Assembly (NCBI RefSeq): GCF_000020485.1
Contig: NC_011899.1
Coordinates: forward strand, 1,458,501 to 1,522,500
DNA from: Halothermothrix orenii H 168
GTDB taxonomy: Bacteria > Bacillota > Halanaerobiia > Halanaerobiales > Halothermotrichaceae
Length of the DNA: 64,000 nucleotides
Reading direction: 5' to 3'
The notes below the pieces were generated by a model. It had not been told where the DNA came from and made no database searches. It saw nothing but the letters and a program-made list of their open reading frames with translations. Position 1 is the stretch's first letter, and each line of letters begins with the position of its first letter. Both the position numbers and the translations under genes were made by a program. Shown piece after piece: positions 17,445-25,210 of this stretch.

Positions 17445-18083
17445 TTATAATACTACCTTTTCTGGATTATATAATTTATCTTGTAATTTATTAATATATT
17501 TACCAACATGAAGCCCATCCATTAATGCATGATGGACCTGAACTGAAAAGGGTAACTTTAATAATTCATTTTCTTTAAAATATTTTCCCCATGCGATTCT
17601 AGGTACTGAATCAATAGGATTTAAATTAATTGGATGTGAAATACTTTTGAATGAAACCCAGGGAATACTAGTTATATAAATCAAATCATCTCTAGCTTCT
17701 TTATCACTATCAATAAGGTTTCCAGTGCTGTTTTTAATAGATTTTTCAACATTTTTTATAAAATTATCAAAGTTATTGTCATATTCTGCATAACAAAAAT
17801 TAAAGGTTTCTTCATCCATTAAGTATGTAAAAGATGGACTGATTTTATTGTGCTTAATAATTTCCTCATTACTTATACGTAATTTGAAGTTATCATTTTC
17901 ATTTGCAGTTTTCATAACGAAATATAGTAAAGTTTTAAAAAATGAATAATCATTTTGTTTAATAAAAGAATAAAACTTTGTTATATCAATATCTGTTGTT
18001 ATATTAAAATAGGGAATATCTAATTGTTTAAAGAAATTATAATGTTCTTTTCGTGACCATTTAGAAAGATCTATTTTCTTCAT
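17445..18083 (-). CDS. Type A chloramphenicol acetyltransferase-like protein
   Basis: 212 residues from the ATG at 18083 behind GGAGGT, the normal length of CatA enzymes (about 213-220). The catalytic block VQVHHALMDG is at residues 181-190 with the general-base histidine H185 and D189, and WSRKEHYNFF near the N-terminus is also typical. CatA uses acetyl-CoA to O-acetylate chloramphenicol; related proteins acetylate other acceptors. The second serine/phenylalanine drug-pocket residues cannot be judged. Sole gene of its cassette. Confidence 0.82.
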   Translation of the reverse strand: MKKIDLSKWSRKEHYNFFKQLDIPYFNITTDIDITKFYSFIKQNDYSFFKTLLYFVMKTANENDNFKLRISNEEIIKHNKISPSFTYLMDEETFNFCYAEYDNNFDNFIKNVEKSIKNSTGNLIDSDKEARDDLIYITSIPWVSFKSISHPINLNPIDSVPRIAWGKYFKENELLKLPFSVQVHHALMDGLHVGKYINKLQDKLYNPEKVVL

Positions 18084-18120
18084 ATTTACCTCCATTTTTA
18101 AGTATATTAGCCTGGCTTTC

Positions 18121-18296
18121 GTATAACGTCCCAGGCATTTCCGACGTGCCCGTGCCAAGCCTGGCACAAAGCTTGACGACGCGGCTGTATTACTACCCTC
18201 ATTTGTTTCAAGCTTTGTGACAGAGGGCATGTCCTTTAGGCAACGGACGATAATACTTTATTTCCTCTCTCAGTAAGCGGAAATGCCTTGTTATGT
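18121..18296. repeat. attC-like site 21
   Basis: Cores are GTATAAC at 18121-18127 and GTTATGT at 18290-18296. The right side has the CAACGGACGATAAT type also seen at 4289-4458, with arm GCATTTCCGACG/AGCGGAAATGCC. Length 176 bp. Confidence 0.85.
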
Positions 18297-18312
18297 GACG
18301 TTTTTGCATAAT

Positions 18313-18930
18313 TTATCCCTTATTATTCACAAAATCAAATGCTTTTTTGATATCTTCTGATATCATCTTTCTTTTTGTTTTCTCAATAAGATAATTTTTC
18401 CCTGTTTGTAAATACGAAGGGATTACTTTTTTTCCTTCATAATAATATTCACTATTTCTTATCTTATAAGTGGATCCGTTTGGAATTATCTTTTTGCCAG
18501 TCTTTCTCTTCCATATGTAATTCATTGCCTTTATAGCTACATCACCCATTAGAAGATATACTTGTACATTTGAAAAATAATTTATTTCTTGTTCTAGAAT
18601 TTCTGAACACTTTTTTATAGTCTTAGCTGATATCCGATATTGAAGCTTTGGACACTTAACTGCGGTTGTAACATATACTCCTAAGTCAATTAAATCATTT
18701 ATACTATCTATTGTTATTCCAGAATCTTTAAAAGCCTGTATTGTTGTCTTCATGTAGTCAGATTCATCGGAAAAATAAAAGTAATCTTCTCTATTAACTG
18801 GTGGCACTTCTGATATCATTAAAATCTTTATTTTCTCTGGCTCAATATCTTTTGAAGGTACTAAGAATCCATTTGAATTAATATCACTGCATAAAAGATG
18901 GTTACAATTTATGTGATCTTTAATATTCAT
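18313..18930 (-). CDS. Uracil-DNA glycosylase superfamily protein
   Basis: 205 residues from the ATG at 18930, behind AAAGGAG. Blocks match the UDG-like fold: KILMISEVPP (motif A region, 35-44), VYVTTAVKCPK (85-95), VYLLMGDVAIKAM, and VIPSYLQTGKN (169-179), where the usual motif-B H(P)S is PS. The catalytic Asp/Asn-His set of true UDGs is not obvious, so base-excision activity is uncertain; family 4/6-like or UdgX-like relatives are possible. Sole gene of its cassette. Confidence 0.7.
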   Translation of the reverse strand: MNIKDHINCNHLLCSDINSNGFLVPSKDIEPEKIKILMISEVPPVNREDYFYFSDESDYMKTTIQAFKDSGITIDSINDLIDLGVYVTTAVKCPKLQYRISAKTIKKCSEILEQEINYFSNVQVYLLMGDVAIKAMNYIWKRKTGKKIIPNGSTYKIRNSEYYYEGKKVIPSYLQTGKNYLIEKTKRKMISEDIKKAFDFVNNKG

Positions 18931-18974
18931 TATTTTCTCCTTTCCTTACATAATAAGCAAACGGCAAAAATGTC

Positions 18975-19134
18975 ACATAACGTCCCCAGTGTTCCCGACG
19001 TGCCTGGGCCCCCTGGGCCTGGTACGATGTTTGCTAATATTTCTTCCAGTTTGATTCACTTGCAAACATCGTACCAGAAGGCATGTCCCGAAGGGCAGGC
19101 TGGTCTTTAGCCAAGCGGGAACACTGTGTTATAA
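18975..19134. repeat. attC-like site 22, nearest the integrase
   Basis: Cores are ACATAAC at 18975-18981 and GTTATAA at 19128-19134. Arms CAGTGTTCCCGACGTG and GCCAAGCGGGAACACTG pair. Inner stem GGTACGATGTTTGC/GCAAACATCGTACC is perfect over 14 bases but differs in sequence from the AAGCTT type, showing that structure rather than sequence is kept. Confidence 0.88.
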
Positions 19135-19177
19135 GAAGTGGGGCAACCCCCGTAATTGTCTCATACAATTTTCCTAA

Positions 19178-20038
19178 TTATAATACTCCATAGGATGATA
19201 ATCTGAATAGTGCATCTAAAGTCCAACGTCCACGCCATTCCAATTCAGAAGCTAATCCTGGTGGTTCCCACCATATAGGCCAACCTCCATCAGGAAGCTG
19301 TTTCTTTACAAGATCTTCAAGATGACTATCAATCTGACTTTGAGTAAATAGTTGTCTACAGATTGAGTCTGGCTTATGTGCAAAATGAAGTGGTGTGAGA
19401 CCATAAGTTTCTACAGGTGTTCCTGGTATAAAAAAATTTGCTTGAGAAAGAGATTTCTCTATTACATCCAGGAGATTCATTGCAATTTTTTTATCAGGTA
19501 TATATTCTGCTAATCGGCTAGCGCAATGGAGGGTATGTGCTTCCAGAGGTGGATTTTTGAAAAACATATTACAACAAGTTTCTGTTGCTAATGTAAGCCA
19601 TTCGTGTTGTACACCCTGATAATGGAGAAGACCACAAATATTCATTGTAGGATTCAGACCAGGAGTTACTGTCATTTCATTCCAATGGCTAGCAATTGGA
19701 GACTGGTATGCACTTTCCATAAAAAACGGTACTAGACCCTTACTATCTGAAACTGACTCAATATAATCACATAAAGAAGTGGCAAACTCTATGTCCCGAT
19801 ATCCAGCTTCTTCTAATGCTTCTAGACCTTGACTAACAAAAAGTGGCTGACTTTCAGGACAGCGAACATCCGGTTCCAAACCATGACCTAATCCACCATC
19901 TGAATTTTGATATGCACAAACAACTCGTCCAACATAATTAGGTGATAAACCTTCAAAATGTACTTCAAAAAGCCTACGTTCCAATAACCTTGCATTTGTA
20001 AGTATAAATTTATGAGCATTAGTTAATATTTCTTTCAT
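19178..20038 (-). CDS. Terpenoid-cyclase/prenyltransferase-fold (alpha6-alpha6 barrel) protein
   Basis: 286 residues from the ATG at 20038, behind GGAGGG. Repeated helical hairpins with glycine-rich loops (YQNSDGGLGHGLEPDVR, and LPDGGWPIWWEPP near the end) are typical of squalene-cyclase/prenyltransferase-like barrels. The DxDD cyclase motif is not seen, so a catalytic role is doubtful; proteins of this kind are usually annotated only by fold. It occupies the cassette next to the candidate attI (ends GTTATAAGAAG at 19128 and TTCTTATAAC at 20117-20126). This is the position of the newest insertion in an integron. Confidence 0.7.
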   Translation of the reverse strand: MKEILTNAHKFILTNARLLERRLFEVHFEGLSPNYVGRVVCAYQNSDGGLGHGLEPDVRCPESQPLFVSQGLEALEEAGYRDIEFATSLCDYIESVSDSKGLVPFFMESAYQSPIASHWNEMTVTPGLNPTMNICGLLHYQGVQHEWLTLATETCCNMFFKNPPLEAHTLHCASRLAEYIPDKKIAMNLLDVIEKSLSQANFFIPGTPVETYGLTPLHFAHKPDSICRQLFTQSQIDSHLEDLVKKQLPDGGWPIWWEPPGLASELEWRGRWTLDALFRLSSYGVL

Positions 20039-20119
20039 TATTTTTTTACCCTCCATCATAGTATGTATAAATAAGAAACTATCTTTAAGAAGAAGTAATG
20101 ATCTTTTAAGCCCCATTTC

Positions 20120-20199
20120 TTATAACTCTCATCTTACCGACACCATAATGTCGTAAAGATATCGTTTTTTAACTTCTTTGCGACTAAAAGTGTCGGTAA
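20120..20199. other. Candidate attI site with a long hairpin
   Basis: The first cassette ends at TTATAAC (20120-20126). Beyond it lies a two-part inverted repeat: TTACCGACAC (20134-20143) with GTGTCGGTAA (20190-20199), and inside it GTCGTAAAGA (20150-20159) with TCTTTGCGAC (9 of 10). It sits directly downstream of the recombinase remnant, where attI is found in integrons whose integrase points the same way as the cassettes. No T-run follows on either strand, so a terminator is unlikely. Confidence 0.5.
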
Positions 20200-20206
20200 T
20201 ATCTTT

Positions 20207-20515
20207 TTATAGCTGACTTTTTCCTTTGTTTTTTATTAACTGATCAAGTGGGCTTTTTATATTTTTAATACTATTTCTGCTTACGTGTGTATATATTTGC
20301 GTTGTTTTTAAATCCTTATGCCCTAAAAGCTCCTGAATATATCTTAAATCTGTTCCCCCCTCTAACAAATGGGTAGCAAAAGAATGTCGAAGTGAATGAA
20401 CAGATACCTTTTTATTTATTCCCGCCTTTTTACAGGCTTTTTTAAATACCCTCTGAACTGTCCTTTCTGTAAGATGATTATTTATCTTTTGACCAGGAAA
20501 TTTGATTTTAAAACT
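20207..20515 (-). pseudogene. Truncated integron-integrase-like tyrosine recombinase (C-terminal part)
   Basis: An open frame of about 102 codons with no start, ending at TAA 20207-20209. It reads [20 protein letters not shown], then [36 protein letters not shown] and ends NIKSPLDQL plus a basic tail. The H-x-x-R box, the following His (GHKD) and the nucleophile Tyr (IYTHV) are all present; the first catalytic Arg, the Lys and the integron-specific extra region lie upstream and are gone. The SPLD end is common to IntI but also to other XerA-like recombinases, so the family is likely rather than proven. It cannot be active alone. Confidence 0.75.
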
Positions 20516-20614
20516 TTATAATAACTTTAGTTATATAATTCTACATAAATATTTAACATCCTCCAAAAATAGAAAAAATATTCCAGTAGATAAAATACCT
20601 AATCGGGCTGGCAA

Positions 20615-22537
20615 CTAATCTTGATAAAGTACAACTGTACTAATAAGGGGTACCTTTACTTCTCCATTTTTTACAGTAAAAATAGTATCGGTACCGGCTT
20701 CTTCTTCATACACTACTACATTCCATGCTCCCTCATAGGGCAAGTTAAAGGTTATTGCTTCCCTGTTAGGGTTATAGAGTACCACTATGTTTTTCCAGTT
20801 ATCCCCGTTAGCATAATCTTTTAATATAAACCCTACCGTATTTGGAAGTGTTTCTAAAAACTCAAGTTTTTTCCTGATTTGTTCAGCATTTGTCATCCTG
20901 AAAGCCGGATGTTCTCTTCTTAAAGTAATTAAACCTTTATAATACTTAAATGTTTTAAGATACTTACTTTTCCGTTCCCACTTGAGCTGGTTTACTTCAT
21001 CACCGGCATTATAACTATTATGGTTGCCAAATTTGGTTCTCAAAAATTCCTCCCCACCCTGTATAAAAGCCACACCCTGGGAAGTAAAAATTATAGCCTG
21101 GCTTAAATGGTCCATCCTTATTCTTACCCATTCTTCATCTTCACCGTTGGACTTACACAGTTTATCCCAGAGGGTTAAGTTATCATGGGAGGAAACATAA
21201 TTAACTGTCTCCCGGGGTTCTGAGGAGAAATCATTTATCTCATCATTATAATATATAGCCCCGACGACACCCCTTTTTATGGCATGCTCTAAACCCGGGG
21301 CTCCGGAGGCAAAACCCTTACCAAAACCATCGTTATCACCTTTTATAGCATTCCTGAAATTATCATTAAAAACAGCAACTTTCATACCCTTCTGGGCCCC
21401 TTTAAGCAACTGTCTTTCTGGATCAAGGGTTGTCAATCCCCCGGTCCAGGGTTCACCATATATAATAATCGAAGGATCAATTTCATGTAATGTATGTTCT
21501 ATATGTTTTATAGTTTCCCGATCAATTAAAGCCATAAGGTCAAACCTGAAACCATCTATATGGTATTCCTCAGCCCAGTATTTAACAGAATCAATAATAA
21601 ATTTTCTAACCATTGGCTTTTCAGAAGCAACCTCATTACCACATCCTGACCCATTGGAATAATTCCCATCATGGTCAAACCTGTAATAATACTGAGGTAC
21701 AATTAAATCAAAGGCCGATTTGCGCGTATAGTAGGTGTGGTTGTAAACAACATCCATAATAACCCCGATACCATTTTCGTGTAAAGATTTTACTAACTGC
21801 TTAAATTCTTTTATACGGGAGTCATCTGAAGGGTTGGTGGAATATGAACCTTCCGGTGTATTATAAAACAGGGGGTCATAACCCCAGTTATACTCTTTAT
21901 CATTAAGATCATCAACACTTCCAAAATCAAAGACGGGTAATAAATGAACATGGGTAACGCCCAGTTCCTTTAAGTGATCTAGCCCGGTTTTCACCCCACC
22001 AGGACCAGTAGTACCCCCTTCAGTAAAAGCAAGATATTTACCTTTATTTACAATACCCGAATGGGGGGAAGATGAAAAATCCCTGACATGAACTTCATAA
22101 ATTATTGCATCCTGGGGTTTTTGTAAGGTTACCCTCTCATCTTTTTCCCACCCCGGAGGGTTTGTTTTATCCATATTAACAATTAATCCCCTCTTACTAT
22201 TGGTGCTTAAAGCCCTGGCATAGGGGTCCACTACTCTATTAACTTTGCCATTAACCTCTAGTTCATAAATATAATACTTGCCTTCCAAATCACCTGAAAC
22301 TTCAGCAACCCAGCTACCCCCGGCTTCTTTTTTGAAGTCAGAAACAATCTCAGGGTTTTCAGAATTTTCATTAGAAAAAATATAAACTTTAGCCCACCTG
22401 GCCAGGGGAGACCAGAACCTGAAGGTAGTCCTTGAAGGGGTGTATAAAACCCCGAGATCATCCCCACCGTAGTAAAAACCCTTTTTTTTGACTGCTATTT
22501 CAGTTGACGTTTCGAAATCCTTTTTATTTTTTTTCAT
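20615..22537 (-). CDS. pulA: Type I pullulanase (GH13, CBM48)
   Basis: 640 residues from the ATG at 22537 behind AAGGAGAGG. It hydrolyses alpha-1,6 branch points in pullulan, starch or glycogen. A CBM48-type beta domain covers about residues 20-110. The GH13 barrel shows the pullulanase marker YNWGYDP (216-222), DVVYNH (262-267), GFRFDLM with nucleophile D333, GEPW with acid/base E362, and SSHDN with D452. A C-terminal beta domain ends VPLISTVVLYQD. No signal peptide is present, so it acts in the cytoplasm, probably in glycogen or imported maltodextrin breakdown. It stands alone; no other glycan gene is nearby. Confidence 0.95.
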   Translation of the reverse strand: MKKNKKDFETSTEIAVKKKGFYYGGDDLGVLYTPSRTTFRFWSPLARWAKVYIFSNENSENPEIVSDFKKEAGGSWVAEVSGDLEGKYYIYELEVNGKVNRVVDPYARALSTNSKRGLIVNMDKTNPPGWEKDERVTLQKPQDAIIYEVHVRDFSSSPHSGIVNKGKYLAFTEGGTTGPGGVKTGLDHLKELGVTHVHLLPVFDFGSVDDLNDKEYNWGYDPLFYNTPEGSYSTNPSDDSRIKEFKQLVKSLHENGIGVIMDVVYNHTYYTRKSAFDLIVPQYYYRFDHDGNYSNGSGCGNEVASEKPMVRKFIIDSVKYWAEEYHIDGFRFDLMALIDRETIKHIEHTLHEIDPSIIIYGEPWTGGLTTLDPERQLLKGAQKGMKVAVFNDNFRNAIKGDNDGFGKGFASGAPGLEHAIKRGVVGAIYYNDEINDFSSEPRETVNYVSSHDNLTLWDKLCKSNGEDEEWVRIRMDHLSQAIIFTSQGVAFIQGGEEFLRTKFGNHNSYNAGDEVNQLKWERKSKYLKTFKYYKGLITLRREHPAFRMTNAEQIRKKLEFLETLPNTVGFILKDYANGDNWKNIVVLYNPNREAITFNLPYEGAWNVVVYEEEAGTDTIFTVKNGEVKVPLISTVVLYQD

Positions 22538-22760
22538 TAATGTACCTCTCCTTCCCACAAGAGTCCTATAATATAAAAAATTTAAAAATACTAAATATTA
22601 AACTAATATTTCCGGTCTATTCTTATCTTCACCTTTTATTATTTATATAATTCATTAAACAGGTATTAAATTCCTTTTCAAATTTACTCTGTTATTATTT
22701 CACGTTTATTAACAAAAAAACATATATTATTAACAAATCAGTAAAGGGGGGAAAACTTAA

Positions 22761-22859
22761 ATGGGTAACTACAATGATGACAATGCTTTTGTAATCTTCC
22801 TAATATTAATATTATTACTCTTGAGCGGATACGGTTACGGTGGTTACAGTCAGCAATAA
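22761..22859 (+). CDS. YjcZ-like tiny membrane peptide 1
   Basis: 32 residues: an acidic start GNYNDDNAF, one hydrophobic stretch VIFLILILLLL, then SGYGYGGYSQQ. A GGGGGG-containing ribosome site lies in front. Such peptides (YjcZ/YrzQ-like) are made in sporulating Firmicutes; the exact role is not known. It is the first of three tandem copies with the same layout. Confidence 0.75.
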   Translation: MGNYNDDNAFVIFLILILLLLSGYGYGGYSQQ

Positions 22860-22898
22860 AGATTTAAGCTTTTAAAACTTTTGAAAAGGGGGATTAAT

Positions 22899-22991
22899 AT
22901 GAGTGGATATTATGATGAAGCTTTCATTATCTTCTTGATTCTTATCCTACTCCTATTGGGAACCTTTGGCTACGGACACTATAATAAATAA
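22899..22991 (+). CDS. YjcZ-like tiny membrane peptide 2
   Basis: 30 residues, SGYYDEAFIIFLILILLLLG then TFGYGHYNK. AAAGGGGG precedes the ATG. The core FLILILLLL is identical to copies 1 and 3 while the flanks differ, so the copies arose by duplication and have diverged. Confidence 0.75.
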   Translation: MSGYYDEAFIIFLILILLLLGTFGYGHYNK

Positions 22992-23022
22992 TTTTTAAAA
23001 AAAAATAAAAAGGAGGATTAAA

Positions 23023-23115
23023 ATGGGTGGCTATGACGACAATGTATTTGTAGTTTTTCTGATTCTAATATTGTTGTTACTTGGTAGCTTCGGTTATGGC
23101 TATCATAAAAAATAA
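23023..23115 (+). CDS. YjcZ-like tiny membrane peptide 3
   Basis: 30 residues, GGYDDNVFVVFLILILLLLG then SFGYGYHKK, behind AAGGAGG. Last of the three-gene run, followed by a terminator. The basic end (HKK) contrasts with QQ in copy 1, but all place Gly/Tyr after the membrane segment. Confidence 0.75.
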   Translation: MGGYDDNVFVVFLILILLLLGSFGYGYHKK

Positions 23116-23130
23116 TTATTAATTATTAAT

Positions 23131-23158
23131 CTAAAGCCGGGACTTATCCCGGTTTTAG
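23131..23158 (+). terminator. Terminator-like hairpin after the YjcZ-like genes
   Basis: CTAAAGCCGGGA and TCCCGGTTTTAG form a stem of about 11 pairs around a short ACTTA-type loop, with a TTTT in the 3' arm. It may stop part of the transcription before the LysM gene. Confidence 0.6.
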
Positions 23159-23192
23159 ATTTTGATATTATAAACGGGAAAGGAGGTCTTAT

Positions 23193-23720
23193 ATGCCTAC
23201 AGCACTTCAACTGGCCAACAGGATATTAAGACAGGAAAGAAATCTACAACCCCTTTATGCTCAGTTAGAAAATAATTTATTTGATCCAAGATATTTAAGG
23301 GCTGTTCAAACTTTACGCTCCCTGCAGGCCAGGCAGATAAACATTTTAACAACCCTGGTGGATGAACTGGAAGAAGAACAACCTCCAGCTCCAAGAGATA
23401 AATATTATGCCCAGCACATACTACAAATGGGAGAAAACCTTATGATTCTGGCCAGGGAATATAATACTACTGTATCTGAAATCAGGCGGGTAAATCCCGG
23501 ATTACCAGCACAACCCCAGCCTGGTCAAATAATTAACCTACCGATTGAAATACCAGAACCACCTGAAGATAGCTTCCGGTATATAGTAAGACGGGGCGAT
23601 ACCTTATCCGCTATTGCCAGGAGGTTTAATACAGATGTAGATACCCTGGTTCGACTTAATAATATTGGAGACCCAGATGTAATCTTTCCCGGTCGGATTC
23701 TTATAATCCCCAGGAGTTAA
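23193..23720 (+). CDS. LysM-repeat protein (two LysM domains)
   Basis: 175 residues. A helical N-terminal region (1-66) that may be a coat- or wall-anchoring part is followed by LysM 1 (about 71-117, YAQHILQMGENLMILAREYN...) and LysM 2 (128-174, FRYIVRRGDTLSAIARRFNT). LysM binds N-acetylglucosamine polymers. No signal peptide is seen, which suits a spore coat or cortex-associated protein made in the mother cell, as does its position after the YjcZ-like genes. AAAGGAGG ribosome site. Confidence 0.85.
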   Translation: MPTALQLANRILRQERNLQPLYAQLENNLFDPRYLRAVQTLRSLQARQINILTTLVDELEEEQPPAPRDKYYAQHILQMGENLMILAREYNTTVSEIRRVNPGLPAQPQPGQIINLPIEIPEPPEDSFRYIVRRGDTLSAIARRFNTDVDTLVRLNNIGDPDVIFPGRILIIPRS

Positions 23721-23760
23721 AAAATTCTACCGTAAATATTTAATATTTCTATCGTTTTAT

Positions 23761-23788
23761 AACCCTATCAAATGATAGGGTTTTTTAT
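23761..23788 (+). terminator. Intrinsic terminator after the LysM gene
   Basis: AACCCTATCA and TGATAGGGTT form a perfect 10-pair stem with a two-base loop, followed by TTTTTATTT. Confidence 0.9.
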
Positions 23789-23883
23789 TTAAATATAAAT
23801 CAACTAAATAATACTCTTATTATTGACATCAATAAATAATTTTGTTACAATATAAAAGCAAATTAAATAACATGACACTATGT

Positions 23884-23958
23884 GCCCCTGTAGCTCAGTG
23901 GATAGAGCACTGGTCTCCGGAACCAGGTGCGCAGGTTCGATTCCTGCCAGGGGTACCA
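23884..23958 (+). tRNA. tRNA-Arg (anticodon CCG)
   Basis: A full cloverleaf can be drawn. The acceptor is GCCCCTG with CAGGGGT, including one G-U pair. The D arm is GCTC/GAGC, the anticodon stem CTGGT/ACCAG holds loop CTCCGGA (anticodon CCG, codon CGG), and the T arm is around GGTTCGATTCC. The CCA end is encoded (23956-23958). A small island with an excisionase-like gene lies just downstream. Confidence 0.95.
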
Positions 23959-23986
23959 TTTTTATATTCTTGATATGACAGTACTT

Positions 23987-24013
23987 AAGCCCTCTCATTG
24001 CGAGAGGGCTTTT
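23987..24013 (+). terminator. Terminator after tRNA-Arg
   Basis: AAGCCCTCTC and GAGAGGGCTT pair over 10 bases around a short loop (ATTGC), followed by TTT. This is a strong intrinsic terminator directly downstream of the tRNA gene. Confidence 0.88.
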
Positions 24014-24086
24014 TGGTGTTCCCGGTCAATCCCCGATAAATCCCCGATATTTTATTCTGTTTGCGCGCGCCGAAAAAATAAAACAA

Positions 24087-24111
24087 AAAAGCCCCAACTA
24101 AGGGGCTTTAC
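24087..24111 (-). terminator. Terminator overlapping the end of the lipoprotein gene
   Basis: On the minus strand AAAGCCCC, loop TTAGT, then GGGGCTTT and TTTTGTTTT. The stop codon TAG of the lipoprotein gene lies in the loop. Confidence 0.85.
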
Positions 24112-24691
24112 TTACATTTTTTTTAGCTGTTACCTTGAATTTAAATATATATTCTTTTACTTCTCCTTTATATTCTACAGGTAATGTTATTCCAATCTCT
24201 TCCTGATGGTATTGGGTAGCATTATACTGATTTACTATACCAGCATTTACCCAACTGTTCGAAATATTGCTCCAACTAATTCTATCAGTAGGTACTATCG
24301 TATCTTCTAAAATAGTCCCAGCCGGAATTGAAGTAGGAGCCATGCTTTCATTCCTATTTGCATATTTTACGCCTTGATGCATTATTTTTGTAACAGAATT
24401 ATCAATATCAATAAAACTCATATCGTCCCATAATATTTTAATTGTACTGTCGGATAAGTTTGTTACTCTTATTTTAATACCCTTTAAATCTGGAGGTAAT
24501 AATGGAGTAGTTGATATAACCAAAGGCGTAAATTTTATAGCAAGTGTATTATCTCTATACGTTAATGGTTCTCCATCTGGTTCAGGATCTATCATTTGAA
24601 TATTGTATACATAATTACTGCCACTTTCACAGCCAACCAGCCCTAACAACAAAACAGCAAGCATAAAAATAATAATTACCTTCTTCCTCAT
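24098..24691 (-). CDS. Lipoprotein of unknown function
   Basis: 197 residues. A type II signal peptide (MRKKVIIIFMLAVLLLGLVGC) with lipobox LVGC puts the lipidated cysteine at residue 21. The mature part is beta-rich (KIRVTNLSDSTIKILWDDMSF, TSIPAGTILEDTIVPTD), like an Ig-type accessory domain, and has no catalytic motif. It is the last gene of a short minus-strand island between tRNA-Arg and the carbonic anhydrase gene. Confidence 0.75.
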   Translation of the reverse strand: MRKKVIIIFMLAVLLLGLVGCESGSNYVYNIQMIDPEPDGEPLTYRDNTLAIKFTPLVISTTPLLPPDLKGIKIRVTNLSDSTIKILWDDMSFIDIDNSVTKIMHQGVKYANRNESMAPTSIPAGTILEDTIVPTDRISWSNISNSWVNAGIVNQYNATQYHQEEIGITLPVEYKGEVKEYIFKFKVTAKKNVSKAP

Positions 24692-24765
24692 GCCAATTCC
24701 CCCTTACAATATGTATTTTTCTATATATTTCTTTATTTTGTTGTTAAATTCCTTTTTTTCTCCAT

Positions 24766-24793
24766 AAAAAAGACCACTCAATGCGAGTGGTCT
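24766..24793 (-). terminator. Terminator after the excisionase-like gene
   Basis: On the minus strand AGACCACTC, loop GCATT, GAGTGGTCT, then TTTTTTATGG. It separates this gene from the lipoprotein gene downstream. Confidence 0.85.
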
Positions 24794-24797
24794 CAAG

Positions 24798-25007
24798 TTA
24801 TTCTTTATCTCTTTCTTTTTTATATCTTTCTATTTCACGTTTAGAAAAAAGTCTTACATTGTGTTGTTCATAGAAGGGTTTAAGCCTCTCCTCCTTTACT
24901 AAATAACTGATCCCTGCCCTGGATATTCCAAGGTAGTCAGCAGCTTGTTTTGTACTCATGACATTATCCTTAAGGAATTTTTCATATTCTTCTTTACTTT
25001 CAAACAT
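24798..25007 (-). CDS. Excisionase/MerR-type helix-turn-helix protein
   Basis: 69 residues. MSTKQAADYLGISRAGISYL (17-36) is a helix-turn-helix of the excisionase (HTH_17) type, with a wing KPFYEQHNVRLFSKREIERY. These small proteins bind DNA at attachment sites or promoters. It lies next to tRNA-Arg and follows two tiny membrane-peptide genes. It could be a leftover of an integrated element, but no integrase is nearby. Ribosome site GGGAGGAA. Confidence 0.75.
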   Translation of the reverse strand: MFESKEEYEKFLKDNVMSTKQAADYLGISRAGISYLVKEERLKPFYEQHNVRLFSKREIERYKKERDKE

Positions 25008-25009
25008 AC

Positions 25010-25210
25010 TTATTCCTCCCTCAGGACATCAACAACAAACGATATTGCGGTAGCAACACCTGTAATTATAGCAGGTGTCCAGCTTCTTTGAAATACAAAT
25101 ACCAGAGCCAGCAATACAAATATAATTGTGTTTGCGCTAATTCTCTTCATATGGTATAATAGGATTGGATAGAGAGGGGAGGTTTCCCTCCCCTTTGTGT
25201 GGTGCGTCAC
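25010..25210 (-). CDS. Small membrane protein (start uncertain)
   Basis: The C-terminal 46 residues (from ATG 25150) form two membrane segments, TIIFVLLALVFVF and WTPAIITGVATAISFVV. The longer version begins at a GTG (25210) that overlaps the stop of the preceding peptide (GTGA overlap), which would suit coupled translation. Neither start has a good ribosome site. A hairpin GGGGAGG/CCTCCCC lies between the two candidate starts. Unknown; the size and topology recall holin-like or toxin peptides. Confidence 0.5.
   Translation of the reverse strand: MTHHTKGRETSPLYPILLYHMKRISANTIIFVLLALVFVFQRSWTPAIITGVATAISFVVDVLREE

Noticed and set aside
18313-18930. Calling the cassette UDG a proven uracil-DNA glycosylase
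   Set aside because: The fold blocks match but the catalytic Asp/Asn and His are not clear by eye; left at superfamily level.
20134-20199. The hairpin as a terminator of the recombinase gene
   Set aside because: No T-run follows on the minus strand, and the two-part stem with internal bulges is unlike an intrinsic terminator. Kept as attI candidate.
20134-20199. The hairpin as a dif/Xer site
   Set aside because: It does not show the 11-6-11 layout of dif sequences and is too long.
23804-23998. Minus-strand frame with GIEPAHLVPETSALSTELQG
   Set aside because: This is the well-known false protein produced by reading a tRNA gene antisense; the tRNA-Arg is at 23884-23958.
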